From Planctomycetota bacterium (GTDB lineage: Bacteria > Planctomycetota > Planctomycetia > Planctomycetales > Planctomycetaceae): DNA of 5,351 nt. The notes under the pieces are model-generated. The model saw only the letters and a program-made list of their open reading frames with translations. It made no database searches and was not told the origin of the DNA. Shown piece by piece: positions 1-5,351 of this stretch. The translations under genes and the position numbers were made by a program. Position 1 is the stretch's first letter. Every line of letters starts with the position of its first letter. The stretch spans positions 1 to 5,351 of the forward strand of contig JAEYWB010000360.1 in the NCBI GenBank assembly GCA_023429275.1, written 5' to 3'.

Positions 1-1159
1 GGACTTCTCCGATCCCCTGGTCGTAACGCTTCGTCGTCCGGACCGGCTTGCCCTCCTTGTCGACCACCTCTTCGCCGGCCGTCGGCGTTCCCTTGCGGGT
101 GCCGAGGAAATCGATCGTGTACTCCACCCCCTCGTCCGGCGCGATCTCGACTTCGAGACCATCCGCCCGATGGTGGATCGCTTTGAGCCGGACGCCGCTG
201 GACGCGTAGAACTGTCCCGCCTCGAGCGCCGTGATCAGGGCGCCAGGGCTCAACTCGCTCGAGAGGACCTGGACCCAGCCACGGCCGGGGTTCGAGGCGC
301 GGCTGGGGATCTTGTGGTAGTCGTGGCCATCGTCGACCGCGAGGCCGTACATGAGCGGGAGCTTGAGCTCGGTGAGACGGAGCGTGAGAACGATATCCCA
401 GATGCGGTCGGTCGAGGGGTGCAGATCGTCCCCCTTGTTGTAGACCGTCGGGTGGCCGTTATAGACCTCGAAGAAGTTTTCGCCCCGGACGCGCATCAGG
501 TCTTCGGCCGTGATGGCGTAGTGGAAGTTCGGATGGTTGAGGTGGACCAAGATCGGCACACCCGTCCGCTCCCGCTGGGCGATCACCGCGTTCACGTTGT
601 TCTGCATCACCTCGTAGACGCTCTCGCCCCCGAGCGGAGGAAGCTGTTCCTGGATGTTGGCGGCGTTCAGGTGGATCGGGTGCGTGTGGAACTTGTCGCT
701 GATTTCTTCTCCCTGGACGAGCAGGTACTTGCCGGGCTGGCCGAACTTGTCGCTCACCTCGGTGAACCGGCGGAGGCGGACTTCGTGCTTGCCGTCGACT
801 TCACGCTCCTCGATCCAGTCCGGCAGCCGCTCCTTGAGCTTGCGGTAGGCCTCGGCTCCCCCTTTGACCTTGCTGACGTCGACCCACCGCTCCGAGGTCG
901 CCAGCGTGTTGTGGTCGGTGAAGCTCAGGAAGTGGTAGCCCTTGTCGCGATACCAGAGGGCGATCATCTCGAGGAAGTCGTTGCCGTCACTCCAGTAGGA
1001 GTGGGTGTGCAGGTTCCCCTTGTACCACTTGCGGTCATTGGTCTCCTCGAGCGTCTGGACCGAAGGGGCGGGTCCCGGAGCCGTTGTGGCCTGCGAGGCC
1101 GCCCAGAGAGCGCCAGTGGCGAGAAGGACGACCCAGAGGAGCGGGGAGGAGCGAGGCAT
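1..1159 (-). CDS. Exported PHP-domain metallohydrolase, CehA/McbA-like (3' end outside window)
   Basis: Reading leftward from an ATG at 1159, the frame stays open for 386 codons to the window edge, so the C-terminus is missing. Residues 1-24 form a signal peptide: a short Arg-containing start, a hydrophobic core, and likely cleavage near ASQA. The mature part has the PHP metal-site motifs in order: GNLHTHSYWSDG (H51, H53, D58), FTDHN (D82, H83), GEEIS (E151/E152) followed by HTHPIH (158-163), HLNHPNFH (H206, H209), EVYNGH (231-236) and GLAVDDGHDYH (272-282). PHP proteins bind two or three metal ions and hydrolyse phosphoesters or related bonds. The layout resembles the CehA/McbA group, but the substrate is unknown. 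Residues about 92-148 are a charged insertion between motifs two and three. No Shine-Dalgarno sequence precedes the ATG, only a C-rich run. The signal peptide starting exactly at M1 supports this start. The gene lies 186 nt downstream of the WD40 gene on the same strand; co-transcription is possible but not shown. Confidence 0.93.
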   Translation of the reverse strand, partial: MPRSSPLLWVVLLATGALWAASQATTAPGPAPSVQTLEETNDRKWYKGNLHTHSYWSDGNDFLEMIALWYRDKGYHFLSFTDHNTLATSERWVDVSKVKGGAEAYRKLKERLPDWIEEREVDGKHEVRLRRFTEVSDKFGQPGKYLLVQGEEISDKFHTHPIHLNAANIQEQLPPLGGESVYEVMQNNVNAVIAQRERTGVPILVHLNHPNFHYAITAEDLMRVRGENFFEVYNGHPTVYNKGDDLHPSTDRIWDIVLTLRLTELKLPLMYGLAVDDGHDYHKIPSRASNPGRGWVQVLSSELSPGALITALEAGQFYASSGVRLKAIHHRADGLEVEIAPDEGVEYTIDFLGTRKGTPTAGEEVVDKEGKPVRTTKRYDQGIGEV

Positions 1160-1292
1160 AGGGGGTGGGCGGAAGGAAGTTAGAGCGCCGGGTCCATCCA
1201 GGAAGAGGAGTCTCTCTCAGACCCGGCCTGATTCTGGAGATCGGATCCCCTCTCGGCCAGTGAGACGGCGCGCTGATTTGCTGACCGGGGAT

Positions 1293-1323
1293 CGGGTGAC
1301 ACCGGGTGACACCGGTGACACCC
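1293..1323. repeat. Tandem 10-bp repeat forming a near-perfect palindrome
   Basis: CGGGTGACAC occurs at 1293-1302 and 1303-1312, followed by a one-base-shorter copy, CGGTGACAC, at 1313-1321 and then CC. Each GGTGACACC core is itself a small inverted repeat (GGTG, A, CACC). Together, bases 1304-1323 read almost identically on both strands: ten paired positions with a single A-A mismatch and no loop. The array sits 23 bases downstream of the WD40 stop codon on the minus strand and about 135 bases upstream of the PHP start. It has no T-run, so it is not a classical intrinsic terminator. It could be an mRNA 3'-end structure, a protein-binding array or a dispersed genomic repeat. Confidence 0.75.
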
Positions 1324-1345
1324 TGATGTAGTGAGGGCCCCCAAG

Positions 1346-2530
1346 TCACTTCCGGTCCGGCTCTTCCCCCTTGCCGAGGTCAATAAACCGATAGCCTGCC
1401 GGTTCGGACCAGCCGAGGAGGCGGCCGTCCCGTGTGAAGGCGGGCTTGGAGCTGCACTCGGGGCGCGGCAACTGGAGGATGATCTCGCCTGTCTCCGCGT
1501 CGAAGATCCGCAGGAGCTTTTCGCAGCCGGTCGCCACGATCCTCTTGCCGTCCGGGGTGAACGACATTCCGGCGACGTAGTGGCCGAACGGCCCGGCGTT
1601 GAAGCGGGGCTCGGTCCCCTTCACATCGAACACCGCGAGGAACCGGTTGACGTTCCCGCGCGGAGCGCTGGCGATCGACTTTCCGTCGGGGCTGAATTCG
1701 AGGCCCATCGTGTAAGAGGCGTGGGAAAGCGAATGAACCTGCGCTCCGGTCTTCGCGTCGTGCAGCAGGATGTCGAACATTCCGCCGGTCGCGACCAGGT
1801 CGCCGGCCGGGCTGAACGCGAGCCCTTCACCAAAGTTGTACCGCGGGCCGACGCCGGCAATCTTCTTCGGCCCCTCGGGACCGATCTGCCAGAGCTCGAG
1901 CTCCTGTTTGTTCTCGGCGACAAAGGCCAGCCCGTCCGGACCGACGGCGAGTTCGCGGACCGGCCAGGCTTCCCCGATCGGGACGGTGTGCCGCACTTCC
2001 CACTTTGCAGCATCCCAGACGAGGAGCTCGCCGTTCTGGTGGCCAGAGAGGAAGGTCTTGCCGTCGTGGCTGAACTCTCCCGACCAGACCGCCGAGCCGC
2101 CCGGATGCGAGACGCTCTTGAGAGGCTTGTCCGGCGCGGCGAGGTCGTACACCCTCAGGCTTCCGTCACGGCAGATATAGACGACCTGTCGCTCCAGCTC
2201 GTTGAGGACGCCGTAGCGGACCTCCACGTCAGGGAGGCTGACCGAACGAACGAGGTCCGGCGACCCCGCCGCTCCTCCGTCCGGCTTTTCAGCACGGGCG
2301 AGCAGGTAGTCGAACTCGAAGTTCCTGCGGGTCCTGTCGGTCTTCTCGAGGGCCGCCCGGGCCTCCTGTGGCTTCCCCGACTCCAGATCGGCATGGGCCT
2401 GCCGGATGTACGAGCCATAGGCGCCGGGATCGGGATCCTTCTCCGCCTGAACCGGCGACGGGATCGCCGAGCCGAGAACCATGAGAGAAAGGAGTGATAC
2501 GACAGAAAGCAGCCTTGAACGCGTGGCCAT
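1346..2530 (-). CDS. Secreted WD40 beta-propeller protein with planctomycete-type N-terminal helical module
   Basis: The protein has 394 residues. Residues 1-29 are a signal peptide with likely cleavage after PVQA. Residues about 36-80 are a helical module, YIRQAHADLESGKPQEARAA then RRNFEFDYLLAR. It resembles the helical repeat ending in RGWEWxYLxR found before WD40 domains in many planctomycete proteins. The rest is about seven propeller blades, with blade-end motifs DGSLRVYDL (122-130), NGELLVWD (166-173), QELELWQI (209-216), DILLHDAKTG (253-262), RFLAVFDVKG (296-305), KLLRIFDAETG (338-348) and GYRFIDLG (379-386). Inner strands carry FSHDGKTF, FSPAGDLVATGG, FSPDGKSIAS and FTPDGKRIVATG. Such propellers usually act as protein-binding platforms, so an extracytoplasmic scaffold role is inferred; no catalytic residues are seen. 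The ATG at 2530 is supported by AGGAG eight bases upstream and by the signal peptide. It is the first gene of the leftward pair. Confidence 0.95.
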   Translation of the reverse strand: MATRSRLLSVVSLLSLMVLGSAIPSPVQAEKDPDPGAYGSYIRQAHADLESGKPQEARAALEKTDRTRRNFEFDYLLARAEKPDGGAAGSPDLVRSVSLPDVEVRYGVLNELERQVVYICRDGSLRVYDLAAPDKPLKSVSHPGGSAVWSGEFSHDGKTFLSGHQNGELLVWDAAKWEVRHTVPIGEAWPVRELAVGPDGLAFVAENKQELELWQIGPEGPKKIAGVGPRYNFGEGLAFSPAGDLVATGGMFDILLHDAKTGAQVHSLSHASYTMGLEFSPDGKSIASAPRGNVNRFLAVFDVKGTEPRFNAGPFGHYVAGMSFTPDGKRIVATGCEKLLRIFDAETGEIILQLPRPECSSKPAFTRDGRLLGWSEPAGYRFIDLGKGEEPDRK

Positions 2531-2538
2531 CAGACAGG

Positions 2539-2544
2539 CTCCTG
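2539..2544 (-). promoter_or_regulatory. Ribosome binding site of the WD40 gene
   Basis: On the minus strand the bases read CAGGAG, with eight bases (CCTGTCTG) between AGGAG and the ATG at 2530. This is a good Shine-Dalgarno match at normal spacing and it fixes the start of the WD40 protein. The PHP gene on the same strand has no comparable site. Confidence 0.8.
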
Positions 2545-2592
2545 AGAATCGCGATCGGGCGAGGGTTTGAACAAAAGAGAGTGACCCTCTTC

Positions 2593-2606
2593 GGGGATGC
2601 TACCCC
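2593..2606. repeat. Small GC hairpin, GGGG/CCCC arms
   Basis: GGGG (2593-2596) and CCCC (2603-2606) flank a six-base ATGCTA loop, about 63 bases upstream of the WD40 start codon. It may lie in the 5' leader of the WD40 transcript. A stem this short can occur by chance in GC-rich DNA. It is listed because two further hairpins follow within 60 bases. Confidence 0.35.
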
Positions 2607-2614
2607 TCCGCTTC

Positions 2615-2632
2615 CCGGCGACGCAAAGCCGG
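2615..2632. repeat. Small hairpin CCGGC/GCCGG, part of a hairpin cluster
   Basis: CCGGC (2615-2619) pairs with GCCGG (2628-2632) across an eight-base loop, GACGCAAA. It lies between the hairpins at 2593-2606 and 2642-2664. Three hairpins in about 70 bases suggest a structured or REP-like element rather than isolated chance stems. Confidence 0.4.
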
Positions 2633-2641
2633 AGCGACCGC

Positions 2642-2664
2642 AGCCCGGGCTTCAGGCCCCGGCT
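2642..2664. repeat. Imperfect 9-bp inverted repeat with 5-base loop
   Basis: AGCCCGGGC (2642-2650) and GCCCCGGCT (2656-2664) form a nine-position stem with one C-C mismatch, closed by the loop TTCAG. It is followed by CAGGTTGACGG, with no T-run, so it is not a standard intrinsic terminator in either direction. The compact GC palindrome in an intergenic gap is the kind of sequence seen in REP-type dispersed repeats. That identity is an inference, since only one copy is visible here. Confidence 0.5.
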
Positions 2665-3070
2665 CAGGTTGACGGAAGCTCGAAGAGAGCCATCCCTGCC
2701 TGCGCCGTTGCGCCCGGATGACGGAAATCGCACAGCGACTCATGACGTTCAGGACCCGCTGGAAGTTTCCGCTTTCTTGCTTCAATCCCGGAAAAACGCC
2801 GCTTTTGTTCACCGGCAGCGGGACATCGCCGTGGGGCTCCGTTGATGGTGGCCGGCTCGAGTTTCATGAGGCGGTCAATCTTAGTCTCTCGTGAAATCGC
2901 ATCCGCCGCCGAGGTTGGGTCGTAGCGATTCTTCCGACGCGATGTTGCACGATCGCATCGAGAACCGGTCAACCTGGAGGAAGCAAAGGCGCGGTTGAAA
3001 CACGCGGGATAGGGTTTCCGGGGGCTCCCCCTGTTTCGCCCCGGACCTGTCCTTTCGTCGACCATCGCCG

Positions 3071-4495
3071 ATGCCCGTGCCCTTTGCATCCGCCGACGCA
3101 CCCGAGATCACTCGCTCCGCCGCGCGCCTGGCGACCGCAGGTCGAGCTTCCGGCCAAGCCCGGGCGGAGCCCGCAGGAGAGGCCCGCAGGAAGAACGCTC
3201 CCGCTCCGGAGACGGCCGCGCCCCACTTGCTCAACGGCGACCTGTGGGTCGAAGTCGCTCGTTCCCCCGCCGAGATCGCCCGCCACGCTGCCGCCTGGGA
3301 CGACCTGGGCCGCAGCGCCGTCGAGCCGAATGCCTTCTTCGAACGTTGGATGCTGGAACCTGCCCTCGCGGCGTTCTCGATCCGCGAAGAGGTCCGGCTC
3401 GTTTTCGTCTATCGCAAGGGGAAGCGGCAGGATGTTCCCCCCGCCCTCGTCGGTTTCTTTCCGCTCAAGCTCGTCCGGTCCGGCCTCGGACTCGTGAAGT
3501 CCTACCGGCTCTGGTCGCACGATTACTGTTTCCTCCGGACGCCGCTCGTCCGCACGGGTCACCTCGTTGAGGTCCTGACGACCTTTTTCCAGTGGACGGA
3601 GACCTCTCCCGACCGGGTGAGCTACGTCGACCTGCCGCTCATCCACGGTGAAGGGCCCTTCGCCAAGGCGCTCACCCAGGTCCTCTACCAGGACCGGCGG
3701 ATCGTCTATCAGGTCGAGGCGTACAACCGCGCCCTCCTGGCCCGGGCCCAGACCGCCGAGCAGTACATCGAGACGGCGATGTCGAGCCACCACCGGCAGG
3801 AAGTCCGCCGGCAGGAGCGCCGCCTCGCCGAGCAGGGGCGCGTCGAGTTCCGCAGCCTCAGCACGGAAGAGGACCGCGAGACCTGGATCGGGAACTTCTT
3901 CCGGCTGGAAGACTCGGGCTGGAAGGGAGACGCCGGGACGTCGCTGCGAGCCTCCGAGACGACCCGACATTACTTCCGCGCGATCACCGCGGCCGCCTGG
4001 GAGCGAGGCCAGCTCGAGATGCTCGGCCTGTTCCTCGACGACCGGCCGATCGCCATGAAGGTCAACTTTCGAACGGGGAACGGCAGCTTCGCGTTCAAGA
4101 TTGCCTACACCGAAGACTACGCCCGCTTCTCGCCCGGCGTGCAGCTCGAGCTGGAGAACATCCGGCGTCTCCACGCACGGCCAGCCGGCGCGGGAGATGA
4201 GGCCCCTGCCGAGACCCAGTGGATGGATTCCTGCGCCGTCCCGAATCACTTCATGATCAACCGCCTCTGGAAGGACCAGCGGACGATCCAGCATCTGATC
4301 GTCTCCACCGGCCGGCGCCGCGGCAACCTCCTTGTCGGCCTGCTCCCCCTCCTGCGGGCCGCCAAGCGAACCGCCCGTCCTCTGGCCACCGCCAAACCAG
4401 CCGCCGCTCCCTCGACCGGCTCGGCCACGTCGAACTCCAAGTCGCCTCCGGCCGCGACAACGTCTTCACCCAACCCCACCAGGGACAAGCCTTGA
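3071..4495 (+). CDS. GNAT-fold acetyltransferase, CelD/BcsL type (Acetyltransf_6)
   Basis: The protein has 474 residues and no signal peptide or membrane segment, so it is probably cytoplasmic. An N-terminal lobe (about 56-225) precedes the GNAT-like core. Family-like landmarks are SHHRQEVRRQERRLAEQG (239-256), EDSGWKGDAGTSLRA (280-294), the acyl-CoA-region strand LEMLGLFLDDRPIAMKVNF (315-333), FKIAYTEDYARFSPGVQLEL (342-361), and the closing WMDSCAVPNHFMINRLW (384-400). CelD/BcsL-type proteins are linked to extracellular polysaccharide synthesis and transfer acyl groups; the substrate here is unknown. Residues 1-52 (Ala/Arg-rich) and about 430-474 (Ala/Pro/Ser/Thr-rich) are low-complexity tails outside the domain. 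The ATG at 3071 has no Shine-Dalgarno sequence, and an in-frame stop lies at 2996. A later TTG at 3227, just before the folded part, is a possible alternative start. The stop overlaps the start of the following JmjC gene. Confidence 0.92.
   Translation: MPVPFASADAPEITRSAARLATAGRASGQARAEPAGEARRKNAPAPETAAPHLLNGDLWVEVARSPAEIARHAAAWDDLGRSAVEPNAFFERWMLEPALAAFSIREEVRLVFVYRKGKRQDVPPALVGFFPLKLVRSGLGLVKSYRLWSHDYCFLRTPLVRTGHLVEVLTTFFQWTETSPDRVSYVDLPLIHGEGPFAKALTQVLYQDRRIVYQVEAYNRALLARAQTAEQYIETAMSSHHRQEVRRQERRLAEQGRVEFRSLSTEEDRETWIGNFFRLEDSGWKGDAGTSLRASETTRHYFRAITAAAWERGQLEMLGLFLDDRPIAMKVNFRTGNGSFAFKIAYTEDYARFSPGVQLELENIRRLHARPAGAGDEAPAETQWMDSCAVPNHFMINRLWKDQRTIQHLIVSTGRRRGNLLVGLLPLLRAAKRTARPLATAKPAAAPSTGSATSNSKSPPAATTSSPNPTRDKP
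4481..4485 (+). promoter_or_regulatory. Ribosome binding site for the TTG-started JmjC gene
   Basis: AGGGA lies inside the last codons of the acetyltransferase gene, six bases (CAAGCC) before the TTG at 4492. Its position supports TTG as the true start of the downstream gene, which has no early in-frame ATG. Confidence 0.6.
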
Positions 4496-5351
4496 GCACA
4501 TCCGTTCTCAATCGTCCGCAGGCGGCTGCTGCCGATGCGGCTCCGCGACAATCGCTCCTTGGAATTGAGCCGGCGGAGTTCTCGAAAAACTTCACGCAGG
4601 TTCCGTTCTTCATCAGGCACTCGCTCGGCCAGCACCCCCTGTTTCAGGTGGAGCGGCTCCTGAAGCTCGCGCAGGACCTGCCACAGTCGTGCATCGAGTA
4701 CAATGCCGGCCAGATCCCCAGGAGCATCGAGCACGAGAAGACGCCGGCCAACGGACTCTCTCCCGAAGAGACGATCCGCCGCATCGCCGAGTGCAAGTCG
4801 TGGCTCGTGCTCAAGCATGTCCAGCGCGATCCGGCCTACCGGGACCTCCTCGACGAGTGCATGGCCGAGATCGCCGGGCACTCCGAGGCGATCGCCCCGG
4901 GCATGTGCAGCCCGCAGGCCTTCATCTTCCTGACGAGCCCGGGCTCGGTGACGCCGATCCACATCGATCCCGAGCACAACTTCCTGCTGCAGATCCGCGG
5001 CTCGAAAATCGTTCACCTGTACGATGGCCGCGACCGCAAGCTGCTGCCCGAGACACAGCTCGAGCACTTCTACTGCGACCGCGGGCGGAACATGGAGTAC
5101 CACGACTGGTTCGAAGAGAAGGGCTGGACCTTCGACCTTCAGCCGGGAGCGGGCCTGCACTTCCCGGTGACCTACCCGCACTGGGTGCAAAATGCCGACG
5201 AGGTCTCGATCTCGTTCAGCATCACATTCCGGACGCCGGATCTCGATCGCCGCCGGGCGATGTACCAGATCAACGACCGCCTGAGAAAATGGAAGCTTTC
5301 CCCGGCACCGGTCGGGCAGCGGCCGCTGCGGGACGCCCTGCTGTTCAACGG
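4492..5351 (+). CDS. JmjC/cupin-like Fe(II)/2-oxoglutarate oxygenase-type protein (3' end outside window)
   Basis: From the TTG at 4492 the frame is open for 286 codons to the window edge, so the C-terminus is missing. Residues about 30-135 form an N-terminal region with FFIRHSLGQHPLF, CIEYNAGQIP, NGLSPEETIRRIAECKSWLV and LKHVQRDPAYRDLLDECM. The JmjC-like barrel follows, with FIFLTSPGSVTPIHIDPEHN (144-163) giving the HxD iron ligands H157 and D159. Next come GSKIVHLYD (170-178), where K172 may contact 2-oxoglutarate, and GLHFPVTYPHWVQN (221-234), with distal His H230. All three expected metal ligands are present, so an active oxygenase (hydroxylase or demethylase-like) is plausible; the substrate is unknown. 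Bacterial members of this cupin-like family are often annotated as hypothetical or 'jumonji transcription factor', and I see no DNA-binding domain. TTG shares four bases (TTGA) with the acetyltransferase stop, and AGGGA lies six bases upstream. Both indicate translational coupling. The first in-frame ATG falls about 120 codons into the conserved part. Confidence 0.9.
   Translation, partial: MSTSVLNRPQAAAADAAPRQSLLGIEPAEFSKNFTQVPFFIRHSLGQHPLFQVERLLKLAQDLPQSCIEYNAGQIPRSIEHEKTPANGLSPEETIRRIAECKSWLVLKHVQRDPAYRDLLDECMAEIAGHSEAIAPGMCSPQAFIFLTSPGSVTPIHIDPEHNFLLQIRGSKIVHLYDGRDRKLLPETQLEHFYCDRGRNMEYHDWFEEKGWTFDLQPGAGLHFPVTYPHWVQNADEVSISFSITFRTPDLDRRRAMYQINDRLRKWKLSPAPVGQRPLRDALLFN

Larger units (their letters stand above)
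2531..3070. other. 540-nt divergent intergenic region, no convincing gene
   Basis: This region separates the divergent WD40 and acetyltransferase genes and should hold both promoters. Composition becomes visibly less GC-rich from about 2740 to 3000, as expected of non-coding DNA here. The left third carries three small GC-rich hairpins (listed separately). In the right part ATCGCATC occurs twice, at 2896-2903 and 2952-2959. A weak hairpin (CGATGT at 2940-2945 against GCATCG at 2955-2960) overlaps the second copy. I found no -35/-10 pair with acceptable spacing and no sigma-54 type site. Open frames here (for example 2597-2845 plus strand, 2664-3101 minus strand) are Arg-rich, lack recognisable motifs and look spurious. 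Confidence 0.6.

Noticed and set aside
170..1183. Plus-strand 337-codon open frame antisense to the PHP gene
   Set aside because: Its translation is rich in Val, Asp, Glu and Arg with no recognisable motif. The opposite strand carries a clear PHP domain with a signal peptide. Long antisense frames are expected where codons favour G/C at the third position.
1293..1321. Short repeats as the edge of a CRISPR array
   Set aside because: The units are about 10 bp and directly adjacent, with no spacers. No cas gene is visible.
1293..1323. Tandem palindrome as an intrinsic terminator of the WD40 gene
   Set aside because: No T-run follows the stem on the minus strand, so a classical Rho-independent terminator is not supported. 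It is kept only as a repeat.
1331..2497. Plus-strand 388-codon open frame antisense to the WD40 gene
   Set aside because: It is a shadow of the WD40 frame, which has blade motifs, a signal peptide and a Shine-Dalgarno site. The antisense translation shows none of these.
2945..2950. TTGCAC as the -12 half of a sigma-54 promoter
   Set aside because: There is no GG dinucleotide at the required distance upstream for the -24 element.
2995..3015. Possible promoter: TTGAAA at 2995-3000 followed by a GATAGG-like hexamer
   Set aside because: The spacing between the two boxes is about 7-9 bases instead of 16-18, and nothing resembling a -10 box lies at the correct distance.
2664..3101. Minus-strand 145-codon frame in the divergent gap
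   Set aside because: Arg-rich and without motifs. It overlaps the start of the acetyltransferase gene and one of the hairpins, and I saw no supporting ribosome site.
2969..4294. Minus-strand 441-codon open frame over the acetyltransferase gene
   Set aside because: No domain motifs were seen, and it runs antisense to a well-supported CelD-type acetyltransferase. GC-driven shadow frame.
4246..5190. Minus-strand 314-codon open frame over the JmjC gene
   Set aside because: The plus strand encodes conserved iron ligands in the right order here. The antisense product has no recognisable feature.

Overview
The window looks like ordinary chromosomal sequence from a GC-rich bacterium, most likely a planctomycete (Planctomycetota). 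The best clue is a secreted WD40 protein whose N-terminal helical module ends in RRNFEFDYLLAR. This resembles the 'RGWEWxYLxR' module that precedes WD40 domains in many planctomycete kinase/WD40 proteins. The exported PHP metallohydrolase and the CelD-type acetyltransferase also fit that phylum. The assignment is by inspection of the sequence and is an inference. No RNA gene, IS element, CRISPR array or phage gene was seen.

Layout: four real genes form two divergent pairs. On the minus strand, a secreted WD40 beta-propeller protein (2530 to 1346) is followed, after a 186-nt gap, by an exported CehA/McbA-like PHP-domain metallohydrolase (1159 to beyond the left edge). On the plus strand, a CelD/BcsL-type GNAT acetyltransferase (3071-4495) is followed by a JmjC/cupin-like Fe(II)/2-oxoglutarate oxygenase-type protein (4492 to beyond the right edge). 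This second gene starts at a TTG that overlaps the acetyltransferase stop codon. Both edge genes are cut by the window. Neither appears as an ATG-to-stop reading frame, so both would be easy to miss.

Non-coding parts: the 186-nt gap (1160-1345) holds a tandem array of a 10-bp unit that also forms a near-perfect palindrome just downstream of the WD40 stop. The 540-nt divergent gap (2531-3070) holds a Shine-Dalgarno site for the WD40 gene and three small GC-rich hairpins (about 2593-2664). I recognise no convincing gene or promoter in the rest of it.

How the genes may work together: the GNAT and JmjC genes are translationally coupled and probably act in one pathway, perhaps acyl transfer plus hydroxylation on a shared substrate. 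That substrate cannot be read from the sequence. The WD40 and PHP proteins both carry signal peptides and are probably envelope or periplasmic. Nothing in the sequence ties the two pairs to each other. The most interesting items are the coupled GNAT-JmjC pair and the two intergenic palindromic elements. I do not see clear evidence of a wholly new system.
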